A stretch of DNA of 64,000 nt from an uncultured Psychroserpens sp. (GTDB taxonomy: Bacteria > Bacteroidota > Bacteroidia > Flavobacteriales > Flavobacteriaceae). The position numbers and the translations under genes were made by a program. The stretch covers positions 124,001 to 188,000 of the forward strand of contig CANLEE010000007.1 of assembly GCA_947489585.1 (NCBI GenBank). Direction: 5' to 3'. The notes beneath the pieces were generated by a model, which did not search any database, was not told where the DNA came from, and saw nothing but the letters and a program-made list of their open reading frames with translations. Of the stretch, positions 7,754 to 17,402 are shown piece after piece. How positions within the stretch are numbered: position 1 is the stretch's first letter; the number at the start of each line of letters is the position of its first letter.

Positions 7754-10156
7754 TTAGTTGTATTCACAAAAACCACTTCCAATTGGTGAACCATCGGGTA
7801 TTTTTGGAACGCTTTTTATTTTAAATTTTTCTGGATGTTCTTTAAACTCGTTTATCATCGTTCCATATTGTGAAGCATAAGGTGATGGTTTCTTTTTATT
7901 AGATAAATAATCTCTAAATAATGAGTTTATGGCTTTATTAGATTTTGCTTTCACTTGAAAAATAGATTGATCATTTACAGCTAAATTCATTAAATGTATC
8001 AATACACGCTCGTTAATGAGTTGTTGAATTTCATCAGCATAAGCATCATCATAGCGCTTTCCGAAGGAGGCATCTAAAACTTGCTTTAACATCTCATCAA
8101 ACCCTAATTGATTATTATCTAAACTTTTTTGTTGAATCATTCTATTTGCGCGTTGTGGGTGTAGCAATAACTTTAAAGTCATATCACTTGCTGTTACTGC
8201 TGCACTCATTGGGTCGAAAGCAACACCTGTTTTACTAGAGAACGATTCCCGTCCTCTCCAATAGCCATAAGCTCTTGGCGGAAATAATGCGAGTTTTTCC
8301 TTTGGAATAGCTAATGCATCTGTTGAAATCGTTTTTAAAATTTGATCTAAAGCCTCTTTTTGAGTTTTAGCATCTACTGTTTTTACAATATCATCCCCTT
8401 CCCCTTTTACAGCATAATTATAATCTAACCCACCAACTACTTTAGTTGCAGCTTCTGTTTGAAAACGATGGAAAAAATAAAGTGGTACAAATACATCTTC
8501 TAATACTGAATAGGGTTCGCCATTACGAATATTATCTTTGGAGAAATTTGAAATAGCCTGTGCTCTCACATTCAATACATTTTCTAATTCTTCTGAAGCA
8601 CTTTTACCATTATCCCATAGATGTGCTAAAGCATGAGCTCCTCCTTGTGGTCTAGCATCAGAATCTGTTATAAATTGTTGGCCAGCAAAAGTAGCAACCT
8701 TTAAGATATTGTTTAGACGTTCTTTTTCGTCTTGACTTTCATCAAATTCAGAATAACTATAAGCTACTGTGACTTTATCCCAATCACCTATACCAACTGC
8801 ATAAGCGTCACTAAAATCGATACTTCCATTAGTGATTTTTATTGTTGGATGCGGATAATCCATAACCGATGCTCTTCCATTAGTGCTGGCTGCAAAATTA
8901 TGCGCAAAACCAATAGTATGACCAACCTCGTGTGCACTTAATTGACGAATTCTCGCTAAAGCCATCTCTAACATAGGTTGGTAATTATCATCACGTTCAG
9001 CAAATGGCTTATTCATTAATGCTTGGGCAATCATAAAATCTTGGCGAATACGCAAGCTCCCTAAACTTACATGGCCTTTAATAATTTCTCCTGTTCTTGG
9101 ATCTACAACACTTCCTCCATAACTCCAACCACGAGTTGAACGATGTACCCATTGTATGACATTATATCGACAATCCATAGGGTCGGCATCTTCTGGTAAC
9201 ATTTTTACTTGAAACGCATCTTTATATCCAATAGCTTCATAAGCTTGATTCCACCAACTTGCACCTTCCAACAATGCAGAACGCACGGGTTCAGGAGTTC
9301 CAGGATCTAAATAGTAAATAATTGGTTCTTTTGCTTCACTCATTGCAAGCTCAGGGTTTTTCTTTTCCAAACGATGGCGAATGATATAACGCTTTCTTAT
9401 TGGTTCTTGAATTGGCGTCGCATAATCTAAATACGACATTGAAATTGCGCCACTTCGAACATCAAATTCCCTTTTCTTATAACTATCATCAGGTAATTCA
9501 ATAAAACTATGATGTTGAATAACACTAACCAAAGATGATGTAGGTGTTACACTTCTAATATTTCTGCCTTTAGCTTGTCCTTTAAACGTTAATAAAGCTT
9601 CAAATTCTACATTTTTTGGAAAGGCTTTAGTTCTATCTAGAGCCAATGCACTTTTAGTTGCATCAATACTGTAGGTACCTTCAGATTTTAGTGTATTAGC
9701 AACACCATGCGCATCTAACATTAAAAAAGGGGTTAAATCTATAATATAAGTCCCATTAGTGTGCTCAACGATTTTAAACCCGTAAAGAACCGATTTTGCA
9801 AAAGCTTGTTCAATACTCTTCTTTTCTAATGCATTATCAGTAATTGCTCTATAACTCAAATTTGGTTGTACTAATAATAATTTATTGCCTGCTTTTTGAA
9901 ACTTAACCAAACGTTCTTGACCCAGTTGACCTCTATCTAAACCAATATCATTTGACCCAACTCCAGTAGCTAATGAATTAACATAAAGAAATTCTTTATC
10001 TAACTCTTTAACTTCCAAGTATATTTTATCTGTAGATTCTTCATAATGGAAATCAAAAAACCCTTTATAATCTTTTAATTCTTTTTTACTTAAAACCTGT
10101 GAAAATGAAATAGTTACACAAAAAAGTGCAACAATTTGAAACATATAATTTCTCAT
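7754..10156 (-). CDS. Secreted zinc-dependent metalloprotease (DUF5117/DUF4953-type)
   Basis: 800 residues with an N-terminal signal peptide ending near FSQ (residues 1-20). The metzincin-like motif HEVGHTIGFAH gives zinc ligands H409, H413 and H419 with catalytic E410, and a downstream SVMDYPHP is a plausible Met-turn. The architecture matches large Bacteroidota zinc-dependent metalloproteases carrying DUF5117, DUF4953 and DUF5118 domains; I assign these from overall pattern. No T9SS C-terminal domain is seen, so a periplasmic or surface location is likely. The substrate is unknown. Confidence 0.85.
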   Translation of the reverse strand: MRNYMFQIVALFCVTISFSQVLSKKELKDYKGFFDFHYEESTDKIYLEVKELDKEFLYVNSLATGVGSNDIGLDRGQLGQERLVKFQKAGNKLLLVQPNLSYRAITDNALEKKSIEQAFAKSVLYGFKIVEHTNGTYIIDLTPFLMLDAHGVANTLKSEGTYSIDATKSALALDRTKAFPKNVEFEALLTFKGQAKGRNIRSVTPTSSLVSVIQHHSFIELPDDSYKKREFDVRSGAISMSYLDYATPIQEPIRKRYIIRHRLEKKNPELAMSEAKEPIIYYLDPGTPEPVRSALLEGASWWNQAYEAIGYKDAFQVKMLPEDADPMDCRYNVIQWVHRSTRGWSYGGSVVDPRTGEIIKGHVSLGSLRIRQDFMIAQALMNKPFAERDDNYQPMLEMALARIRQLSAHEVGHTIGFAHNFAASTNGRASVMDYPHPTIKITNGSIDFSDAYAVGIGDWDKVTVAYSYSEFDESQDEKERLNNILKVATFAGQQFITDSDARPQGGAHALAHLWDNGKSASEELENVLNVRAQAISNFSKDNIRNGEPYSVLEDVFVPLYFFHRFQTEAATKVVGGLDYNYAVKGEGDDIVKTVDAKTQKEALDQILKTISTDALAIPKEKLALFPPRAYGYWRGRESFSSKTGVAFDPMSAAVTASDMTLKLLLHPQRANRMIQQKSLDNNQLGFDEMLKQVLDASFGKRYDDAYADEIQQLINERVLIHLMNLAVNDQSIFQVKAKSNKAINSLFRDYLSNKKKPSPYASQYGTMINEFKEHPEKFKIKSVPKIPDGSPIGSGFCEYN

Positions 10157-10321
10157 AGTATTTGATTATTGCATAAATCTACATAATTTAGTCGAAATTA
10201 TAATTGTGACGCATTAAAATTAAATGTGTCCTAATATTTATGAAACTTATAGTTGCAGATGTGAGTTTGTGTCTATATTAATTACTTAATTATACTGAAA
10301 GCGCTATTACGCAGAATACAA

Positions 10322-10963
10322 TTGGTATTTATCCTCATCAAAAATGGAAATTTAAAACCTATTTTTGAGGGTGTATTTACACGTCTTCACTCGACCACAA
10401 ACTTTATTGGTTTAGAAGTTTTTGCTGAAAACCTAAAAAATTCTGATTCTAAATTGAATATTACCATTCGCCCATTTGAAGAAACAGATATTAATGCGCT
10501 CAAAGAAGAATTAAGACATCGACGTTTAGTTTCAGAAAATATTCCAGATTGTTACGTAGCTACTACAAAAGATAATGATACCGTTTATAGACAATGGCTT
10601 TTTAAGCATCAAGTAAATGATCGTTTGATGGATTACTTCGGGCCAATTTTTCCGAAATTAAAAGAAAACGAAGCTATTATTGAAGGTGTATTCACTCATC
10701 CAGATTATAGAGGTTTGCGTATTATGCCAAACGCAATTTTTGAAATTCTAAATCAAGATCAGTACAAACACATAAAGAGATCAATTGCATTTGTTAAAGA
10801 AAAAAACATTGCTAGTCTCAAAGGGTTTTATCGCGTTGGTTTTGAACCTTATATTATTAGACGAGAACAATGGCGTTTTTTCAAAAGAAAAGTCTCCTTT
10901 GTCCCTTTACCTTCAGAAGTCGAAAAAAGTTATTTAAATTTAAGGTCCACTATTAAGAATTAA
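10322..10963 (+). CDS. GNAT-like acetyltransferase with uncertain start
   Basis: 213 residues from a TTG. The region EAIIEGVFTHPDYRGLRIM resembles the GNAT acetyl-CoA loop, and FVKEKNIASLKGFYRVGFEP the C-terminal GNAT helix-strand. No ATG or GTG start is available before residue 100. The frame stays open upstream to 10265 and looks coding (hydrophobic, then basic residues), preceded by an ATG immediately followed by TGA (10259-10264). Either a rare start (TTG 10322 or ATT 10277) is used, or the 5' end is damaged. Substrate unknown. Confidence 0.6.
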   Translation: MVFILIKNGNLKPIFEGVFTRLHSTTNFIGLEVFAENLKNSDSKLNITIRPFEETDINALKEELRHRRLVSENIPDCYVATTKDNDTVYRQWLFKHQVNDRLMDYFGPIFPKLKENEAIIEGVFTHPDYRGLRIMPNAIFEILNQDQYKHIKRSIAFVKEKNIASLKGFYRVGFEPYIIRREQWRFFKRKVSFVPLPSEVEKSYLNLRSTIKN

Positions 10964-11025
10964 ACATAATACTTTTTTTATTTTTTCTAACGTATATAAA
11001 CCTTAATTTCGCAAAAAAAATCTAC

Positions 11026-12136
11026 ATGATTACATCAGATCAAATTAAAGATCTTAATACACGCCTTGATAAATTAAGGCACTATCTTTGACATAGATGC
11101 CAAACTCATAGAGATCTCTAACGAAGAAGAACAAACTTTTGACCCAAATTTCTGGAACGATTCTAAACAAGCCGAATTGGTTATGAAATCCATTCGAGAG
11201 AAAAAAAGCTGGGTACAAGATTACAATACTTCTAGAACCTTAATTGAAGATCTTGAAGTAATTTATGAATTTTTCAAGGAAGACGAAGCAACTGCTGAAA
11301 ATGTACAAAGCAGATTTGATAAAGCGTTATTACTTATTGAAAAGTTAGAATTCAAGAACATGCTATCTGATGAAGGTGATTCACTTAGTGCTGTACTACA
11401 AATAACCGCAGGAGCAGGTGGAACTGAATCTTGTGATTGGGCAAGTATGCTTATGCGTATGTATTTGATGTATGCAGAAAAAAGCGGGTTTAAAGTCAAA
11501 GAGCTCAACTTTCAAGAAGGTGATGTAGCTGGCATAAAAACAGTCACTTTAGAAATTGAAGGTGATTTTGCTTTTGGTTGGCTTAAAGGCGAAAATGGTG
11601 TCCATCGTTTAGTACGTATTTCACCATTTGATAGTAATGCAAAACGTCATACAAGTTTTGCTTCGGTGTATGTCTACCCTCTTGTTGATGATACTATTGA
11701 AATTGATATAAATCCTGCAGATATTGAAATCACTACAGCTCGCTCAAGTGGGGCTGGTGGTCAAAATGTCAACAAGGTAGAAACCAAAGTGCAATTAACA
11801 CATAAGCCTACAGGAATTCAGATATCATGCTCTGAGACGCGCTCGCAACATGATAACAGATCTCGTGCTATGCAAATGCTAAAATCACAACTTTACGAAA
11901 TTGAATTACAAAAGCAAATGGCACAACGTGAGGATATTGAAGCTGGAAAAATGAAAATTGAATGGGGAAGCCAAATTAGAAACTATGTCATGCATCCTTA
12001 TAAATTAGTTAAAGATGTACGTTCTAGTCACGAAACTGGAAACGTAGATGCTGTTATGGACGGTGACATTGAACCATTTTTAAAATCCTATTTGATGATG
12101 ATGGGACAAAAAGAAGAAAGCCCTAACGAATTATAA
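11026..12136 (+). CDS. prfB: Peptide chain release factor 2 with programmed +1 frameshift
   Basis: Release factor 2 terminates translation at UGA and UAA. A 21-codon first frame beginning at ATG 11026 ends at an in-frame TGA (11089-11091); a +1 shift at CTT-TGA continues as [10 protein letters not shown] to give 369 residues, close to the usual RF2 length. The SPF stop-recognition motif ([10 protein letters not shown]) and the GGQ peptidyl-hydrolysis motif ([14 protein letters not shown]) are present. The true stop is TAA. The arsC-like gene follows after 11 bases, suggesting cotranscription. Autoregulation by frameshifting is established for RF2. Confidence 0.95.
11077..11092 (+). other. prfB programmed frameshift site
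   Basis: The sequence AGG CAC TAT CTT TGA C keeps the slippery CTT, the UGA stop and the following C of the classic RF2 site. The internal Shine-Dalgarno is only (A)AGG instead of AGGGGG, a weak stimulator at the expected distance. Confidence 0.9.
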
Positions 12137-12147
12137 TTAAAAATAAG

Positions 12148-12489
12148 ATGATTACTATCTATCACAATTCAAGATGCAGCAAATCTAGAGAAGGTTTATC
12201 GCTATTAGAAAATTCTGGCAAAGATTTTGAAGTTATAAAATATCTGGACGAGCCAATTTCTGAAGAAAAGCTTAAAAGCATTATCTTGTTATTAGGGATA
12301 ACACCCATAGAATTGGTACGGAAAAATGAAACTATTTGGAAATCTGATTATAAAGGTAAACCCCTTACAGATGCACAAATTATAAAAGTCATGGTGGCAC
12401 ATCCAAAACTGATTGAACGACCAATTGTGATTAATGGAAATCAAGCAGTTATTGGTAGACCACCTGTTAAAGTATTAGACATTATATAA
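12148..12489 (+). CDS. arsC: ArsC-family protein (arsenate reductase, glutaredoxin type)
   Basis: 113 residues with the thioredoxin-fold ArsC pattern: catalytic Cys C10 in YHNSRCSKSR and a C-terminal ERPIVINGNQAVIGRPP with the conserved arginines. Glutaredoxin-type ArsC reduces arsenate to arsenite. There is no arsR, arsB or acr3 nearby, and the gene sits 11 bases behind prfB, so a housekeeping ArsC/Spx-like role is also possible. No distinction can be made by sequence reading alone. Confidence 0.8.
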   Translation: MITIYHNSRCSKSREGLSLLENSGKDFEVIKYLDEPISEEKLKSIILLLGITPIELVRKNETIWKSDYKGKPLTDAQIIKVMVAHPKLIERPIVINGNQAVIGRPPVKVLDII

Positions 12490-12500
12490 TTATTGAAAAA

Positions 12501-12923
12501 ATGAAAACATTTTACATTACTATCTTTTGTTGTTTGACCTTGGTATGCAATTCTTTTTCGCAACAAGGTAAACCAACTGCTAGTCAACAGCAGCAAATAG
12601 AACGTTATCAAGAAGAAGCTGAAAAGCAAAAGCAAGAATACATCACAGAATTTATGACTACAATAGATGTTGATGATTTTCAGAAGGAGATTATAGTACA
12701 AACTTTAAATAGTTATTTTGAAGAATTAGTAAAAATCAACAAATTGGGTTTAAAATCATATGAACGAGAAACTCATGTTGAACGCTTAGATAAAATTCAT
12801 TTTAAAGATGTAAAAGCTATAGTGTCTGAAGAAACTATGGCTAAAATCATGGACGCAGTTAAAGGCAAATGGAAGAAGAAATCTGGTAAGAAAAAAAAGA
12901 AGAATCGCAAAAGTAAGAATTAA
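12501..12923 (+). CDS. Secreted small protein with lysine-rich tail, unknown function
   Basis: 140 residues with a signal peptide (MKTFYITIFCCLTLVCNSFSQ), a mostly helical, charged middle part and a C-terminal tail made almost only of Lys, Arg, Asn and Ser. The helical part vaguely recalls Spy/LTXXQ-type periplasmic proteins but no motif is convincing. It follows arsC by 11 bases and is probably the last gene of the prfB transcript. Confidence 0.65.
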   Translation: MKTFYITIFCCLTLVCNSFSQQGKPTASQQQQIERYQEEAEKQKQEYITEFMTTIDVDDFQKEIIVQTLNSYFEELVKINKLGLKSYERETHVERLDKIHFKDVKAIVSEETMAKIMDAVKGKWKKKSGKKKKKNRKSKN

Positions 12924-13025
12924 CGAATGTGTGTCCGTTTTTCCTTTAACAAAAGATTAACCTAGATCGCCGCAAGTAGTTTTATTTTTGCACATCTAAA
13001 CTGCCAGAACTTTAAAGCGCTTTCT

Positions 13026-15452
13026 ATGATCTGCAAAAAATTGCTCTTACTCTTACTATTTTTTAGCTATACTTTTTCTTTTGCACAAAAGGAGGTAACA
13101 GTTTCAGGAACTGTAATTGATGCTGAAGATAGCATCCCTTTAGAATATGCTACAATTTCTTTTTTTAGCAAGAAAGAAAACAAAATTATCACTGGTGGTA
13201 TTACGAACGACAAAGGTGTTTTTAAAATCGAAGTTCCTATTGGTATCTACAATGTTAAGGTTGAATACTTGTCTTACAAGTCGAAATCTTACGATAATAA
13301 AACGCTAAGTAAAGACATCAATTTAGGTACAGTTTCTCTGTCGCTAAACTTAGAAGCCTTAGATGCTGTTGAAGTTATTGCTGAAAAAACCACAGTAGAA
13401 ATCAAGCTTGACAAAAAAATCTATAATGTAGGTCGAGACCTCACTGTAAGAGGTGGTACAGTGAGTGATGTTTTAGATAACGTACCATCGGTTTCTGTTG
13501 ATGTTGAAGGAAATGTTGCGTTGCGCGGACAGGACAACGTTAGAATTTTGATTAATGGCAAACCCTCAGGTCTGGTTGGTCTCAACTCTACAGATGCCTT
13601 AAGACAACTACCTGCAGAATCTATAGAACGCGTAGAGGTAATCACCTCTCCTTCAGCACGATATGATGCAGAAGGTACAGCTGGAATTTTAAATATCATC
13701 CTTAGACGTAGTAAATTGCAAGGTCTAAATGGTGCTGTTACATTAAATGCAGGAGATCCAACTCAAGCTGGAATTGCAGGAAATATTAATTATAGAACTG
13801 GAGATTTTAACTTTTTTAATACGTCTGGATTACGTTACAGAGAATCTCCGGGAAATGCATTCACTGATACCGAATATTTTAATGGTGATGACCCAAATAC
13901 TTTTTTTGAGGAAACACGTGATTTTGATCGCAAAAGTAAAGGGATAAATACCAATATAGGAGTAGAATGGTACATTACTGATAATGCATCGTTGACCACG
14001 TCTTTTGTGTATCGTGATAGTGATGAAAATAATGATACATCTAACTTAATTAAAGAATATGATAGTAATAGAAACCTTATTAACCAATCAATTCGTTTAG
14101 ACCCTGAAGACGAAATTGACCTCAACCGTCAGTATTCAGTTAACTATGACAAACAATTTGGAGATGATAGTCAGCACCGACTTACGATGGACTTCCAAGT
14201 TGAAGATAACTTTGAGATAGAACAATCATTAATTTCTCAAGATGGTGATGCAGCCGAACGTGTTAAAACAGAAGAAAATCAAAATGAAGTCTTATTACAA
14301 ATGGACTACACAAGACCCATTGGAGAAGTAAGTAATTTTGAATTTGGATATCGTGGAACATTCCAACAATTAGATACAGATTACACCTTAGAGTTTAATG
14401 AGAATAATGTATTTGTACTTGATGAAAATGTAAGTAATAATCTCTTGTTTAGACAATATGTAAATGCGCTTTACACACAGTTTGGTAGTAAAATTAAAAA
14501 TAAGTTCTCTTATCTGCTCGGATTACGAATGGAAGATTCTCGAGTTACTATTCAACAAATAACCAGTAATGATTTTGACAGGAAAACCTATGTAGGGCTA
14601 TTTCCTACCGTGAATTTAGGATTTGAAATTACAGAAAAGCAAAGCATTACTTTAGGTTATAATAGAAGAATTCGTCGTCCACGCTCACGATTTATTAATC
14701 CATTTCCATCACGAAGCAGTGCCACAAATTTATTTCAAGGAAATCCTGATTTAGACCCAAGTTATTCAAACACTATAGATTTAGGGTATTTAAATCGCTT
14801 CGGAAAAATGACGCTCAACTCATCTATCTATTTTCAACGCGCTACAGATGTATTTACATTCGTGACTCTAGATACAGGACAAACAACCGTTGTTGGTGGT
14901 ACAGAAGTTCCTATCCTACAACGAACACCTATTAATCTAGCTACCAATGATCGTTATGGATTTGAATTTACATTGTCTTATAGAGCCTCTAAAAAATGGA
15001 ACCTCAATGCAAATCTTAACTTATTCCAATCGATTACAGAAGGTGTTTTTGAAGGCACCGATTTTGGTGCAGATAACTTCAGCTGGTTTGCAAGAATCAA
15101 TAACAAATATACTTTACCTGGGAATATCGATTGGCAAACACGCATTTTTTATAGAGGCCCTAGTGAAGATGCACAAAACAAAAGAAAAGGCATTTTTTCT
15201 ACCGATTTAGCATTTAGTAAAGACTTGTTTAAAGATAAAGCCTCTCTGGCTGTAAATGTGAGAGATCTATTTAATTCTAGAAAGCGTCAAACCACATCTA
15301 CAACACCTACATTTGAAAGCGATAGTGAATTTCAGTTTAGGCAGCGTAGTTTTAATGTGTCATTTACGTATCGTTTCAATCAGAAAAAGAAACGTGAGCG
15401 CGGTAATCGTGGAAACTCTGGTAATGGAGACGATTTTGATTTTGAAGGATAG
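13026..15452 (+). CDS. TonB-dependent receptor, outer-membrane beta-barrel family
   Basis: 808 residues. A signal peptide (1-21) is followed by a carboxypeptidase-regulatory-like beta-sandwich (about 25-105), a plug domain (about 110-215, with VSVDVEGNVALRGQDNVRILINGKPSG split over 155-180) and a 22-strand-type barrel to near residue 785. The last strand FNVSFTYRF is followed by a Lys/Arg/Gly/Asn-rich tail ending DDFDFEG. No SusD-like partner lies next to it, so it is not a SusCD pair; the ligand is unknown. A TATTTTTG box at 12983-12990 may be its -7 element, and a strong terminator follows. Confidence 0.88.
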   Translation: MICKKLLLLLLFFSYTFSFAQKEVTVSGTVIDAEDSIPLEYATISFFSKKENKIITGGITNDKGVFKIEVPIGIYNVKVEYLSYKSKSYDNKTLSKDINLGTVSLSLNLEALDAVEVIAEKTTVEIKLDKKIYNVGRDLTVRGGTVSDVLDNVPSVSVDVEGNVALRGQDNVRILINGKPSGLVGLNSTDALRQLPAESIERVEVITSPSARYDAEGTAGILNIILRRSKLQGLNGAVTLNAGDPTQAGIAGNINYRTGDFNFFNTSGLRYRESPGNAFTDTEYFNGDDPNTFFEETRDFDRKSKGINTNIGVEWYITDNASLTTSFVYRDSDENNDTSNLIKEYDSNRNLINQSIRLDPEDEIDLNRQYSVNYDKQFGDDSQHRLTMDFQVEDNFEIEQSLISQDGDAAERVKTEENQNEVLLQMDYTRPIGEVSNFEFGYRGTFQQLDTDYTLEFNENNVFVLDENVSNNLLFRQYVNALYTQFGSKIKNKFSYLLGLRMEDSRVTIQQITSNDFDRKTYVGLFPTVNLGFEITEKQSITLGYNRRIRRPRSRFINPFPSRSSATNLFQGNPDLDPSYSNTIDLGYLNRFGKMTLNSSIYFQRATDVFTFVTLDTGQTTVVGGTEVPILQRTPINLATNDRYGFEFTLSYRASKKWNLNANLNLFQSITEGVFEGTDFGADNFSWFARINNKYTLPGNIDWQTRIFYRGPSEDAQNKRKGIFSTDLAFSKDLFKDKASLAVNVRDLFNSRKRQTTSTTPTFESDSEFQFRQRSFNVSFTYRFNQKKKRERGNRGNSGNGDDFDFEG

Positions 15453-15460
15453 TATAAACA

Positions 15461-15491
15461 AAAAAAGGAAACCAAATTGGTTTCCTTTTTT
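15461..15491 (+). terminator. Rho-independent terminator after the TonB-dependent receptor
   Basis: Stem GGAAACC/GGTTTCC with loop AAATT, flanked by A and T runs, begins 8 bases after the TAG stop. It also reads on the minus strand and could end the small convergent gene at 15510. Confidence 0.85.
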
Positions 15492-15509
15492 ATTAAATAT
15501 ATTTAATGC

Positions 15510-15689
15510 TTAGAGAGAGGCTTCTCGCTTTGCTTTCTTTTCTTCTTTGATTTCTTTTAAACGCTCAATAAGCGAACCACCAATCCAATAAGGGATTACG
15601 AATGTCAATAAAAAAATCATTAACCAAAATCCAATGGTTAAAATGGTTAAAAATGCTAAAAATCCTAAATATTGGTCAAATTCAAACAT
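15510..15689 (-). CDS. Small membrane protein, unknown function
   Basis: 59 residues from the ATG at 15689 (MFEFDQYLGFLAF). One long or two close membrane segments (about 8-35) are followed by a basic/acidic amphipathic helix (ERLKEIKEEKKAKREASL). I prefer this start to an upstream in-frame ATG at 15740 because a good promoter (15710-15740) lies between them. No family is recognised. Confidence 0.6.
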   Translation of the reverse strand: MFEFDQYLGFLAFLTILTIGFWLMIFLLTFVIPYWIGGSLIERLKEIKEEKKAKREASL

Positions 15690-15709
15690 GTGGTTTTTTT
15701 TTGTTACTG

Positions 15710-15740
15710 CAAAGATATAATAAAGCGTTTTGTTTTGCAA
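15710..15740 (-). promoter_or_regulatory. Promoter of the 59-aa membrane protein
   Basis: Minus strand: TTG at 15740-15738, a 20-base spacer, then TATCTTTG at 15717-15710. The -7 box matches TAnnTTTG exactly and lies 20 bases before the chosen ATG. Confidence 0.55.
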
Positions 15741-15824
15741 TAGTTAGAATAGAATTATTAACAAGATATTAAAAATGATGTTTTTGTTCTTCTAAAGATA
15801 TATGGCATCTATTCTACATCTATT

Positions 15825-17195
15825 TTAATCGTATAACACATTCATCACCACATCAAATTCATAACACTTTATAATTTTTGAGGTTTTATGACTCTTTACA
15901 GCTAAAATTTTGCCCATATAAGTTTCGAGGTCAGCATCATTCATTCCTGAAATACTCTCAAAAATTGTTGCATTGGCATTAGATATCTTATACGTCTCTT
16001 TAAATGTATAAGTCGAGTCCCCTATAAACTTGAAAGTGCCGGAGTTGTTAACGGTTGGAATCGCAAAATGCGTTTTAAAATCTAAAATATTATAACTAGC
16101 ATCATCATAACTATAAAGCTTAAAACCTGGATTATTGCCATGACCTATAGTAATACCTGGTGTAGACATACTAATGCCTATTAGACTATCATTATCTACT
16201 GTTTTACTAGAATATAAACGTCGTATCCCATCAAAGTGTGTATGACTCGTTAATATGCCTTTGATTTGATCTTTTTTACTTCCGACTAAATTTAAAAACG
16301 CATTTTGAAATGATAATACATCGCCTTTTAAGTTGGTCACACGGTAGCTATCATTCCACATTGGTCCAGGAATGTTATCACAATGAGGTGCTGTAGAATC
16401 AAAACCAGCATAATTATCAATACCTGGCGGTATATGCATCATCATTAAAATAGGTTTTTTAGTGGTTATGCTATCTAATGTTTTTTCAAGCCATATAAAT
16501 TGTTTTTGGGCTGCTTCTTGTTGTGACACATGATCAACAGCATTATAATAACTTCGTGTCATGATTACAGAATTTAACGCTATAACTTTTAATGTATCAG
16601 AGCCAATAGTTAAATCTGCTGCGTAATATCCAAATTGCTTACGAAAATCCATGTTTGATATTTTTGCTGTACTTCTAGCAGCATGTAATATTGGCCAAGG
16701 GTCACTAGGAATAGAATCTACTGAAAATGGAGTTTCTCCATTACCATTTTGAAATGAATAATAATCACCCGCAAGTGAATCATTATTTCCAGGTAAATAC
16801 AATAAAGGAATATTTATATTTAAACTTCGCAGATGTTCTAACATCAGAGTAACGTTTTTAACTCGGGAAGAATTTTCATGATGTGGTAGATCGCCTAAAT
16901 ACACCATAAATTTTGGCTTCTCAGTTTTTATAACATCTTCTAGTTTGCGTTTTGTTCTTGCCCATAATGAATCTCCTGTATCATTATGCCTTCCGAAGGT
17001 CACATTCCCAGTGCCGCTGTCTAAATGCACATCAGATAGCGCTAAAAATGTACTTGTTGTGCTAGCAGTAGCTGTGCTATCTATTACAACACTATCATCA
17101 TCAGTAAAATTATTAGGTTTGACATTAGCATCTTGTTTACAGCTCATTGCAAGTATAAATATTAAACAAATACATAAAAATAAGTAAGATTTCAT
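15825..17195 (-). CDS. Metallophosphoesterase lipoprotein (acid sphingomyelinase-like)
   Basis: 456 residues with a lipoprotein signal (lipobox near LAMSC, Cys19). Calcineurin-type metal motifs are in order: ALSDVHLD (about 51-58), YLGDLPHH, YLPGNND, MMHIPPG and SHTHFDG. The HIPPG variant and spacing resemble acid sphingomyelinase-like phosphodiesterases (SMPDL3 type), which hydrolyse phospholipid or nucleotide phosphodiesters; I infer that subgroup. It is probably anchored in the outer membrane or periplasm. It stands alone, convergent to nothing and divergent from fumC. Confidence 0.8.
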   Translation of the reverse strand: MKSYLFLCICLIFILAMSCKQDANVKPNNFTDDDSVVIDSTATASTTSTFLALSDVHLDSGTGNVTFGRHNDTGDSLWARTKRKLEDVIKTEKPKFMVYLGDLPHHENSSRVKNVTLMLEHLRSLNINIPLLYLPGNNDSLAGDYYSFQNGNGETPFSVDSIPSDPWPILHAARSTAKISNMDFRKQFGYYAADLTIGSDTLKVIALNSVIMTRSYYNAVDHVSQQEAAQKQFIWLEKTLDSITTKKPILMMMHIPPGIDNYAGFDSTAPHCDNIPGPMWNDSYRVTNLKGDVLSFQNAFLNLVGSKKDQIKGILTSHTHFDGIRRLYSSKTVDNDSLIGISMSTPGITIGHGNNPGFKLYSYDDASYNILDFKTHFAIPTVNNSGTFKFIGDSTYTFKETYKISNANATIFESISGMNDADLETYMGKILAVKSHKTSKIIKCYEFDVVMNVLYD

Positions 17196-17367
17196 ATCAA
17201 ATTGTATTATAATTAGTAGCCTACAAAGTAGTATCTAGGCTTTAATAATTTATAGGCGAAAATACCTGATTTTGAATTCTAAAAAATGAGGATTGCAATG
17301 CATTAAATAGTTCAGTTTTCATTAGTAATTAAACCAAAAACAACACAGAAATAAATTACAAAAATCG

Positions 17368-17375
17368 TAACTTTG
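17368..17375 (+). promoter_or_regulatory. Candidate -7 box for fumC
   Basis: TAACTTTG fits TAnnTTTG and lies 27 bases before the ATG of fumC. No clear -33 TTG precedes it. Confidence 0.45.
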
Positions 17376-17402
17376 TAGTATGATAAAAACACATACCAAA
17401 TT

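Noticed and set aside
11177..12136. prfB as a 319-aa gene starting at ATG 11177
   Set aside because: The frameshift site at 11086-11092 and the normal RF2 N-terminus upstream show that the gene begins at 11026.
12148..12489. Arsenic resistance operon
   Set aside because: Only the ArsC-like protein is present. No arsR, arsenite pump or arsenite methyltransferase is nearby, and the gene follows prfB.
13421..13699. 92-aa open frame on the minus strand inside the TonB-dependent receptor
   Set aside because: It lies wholly inside a well-supported gene, has a serine/proline/threonine-rich shadow composition and no signals.
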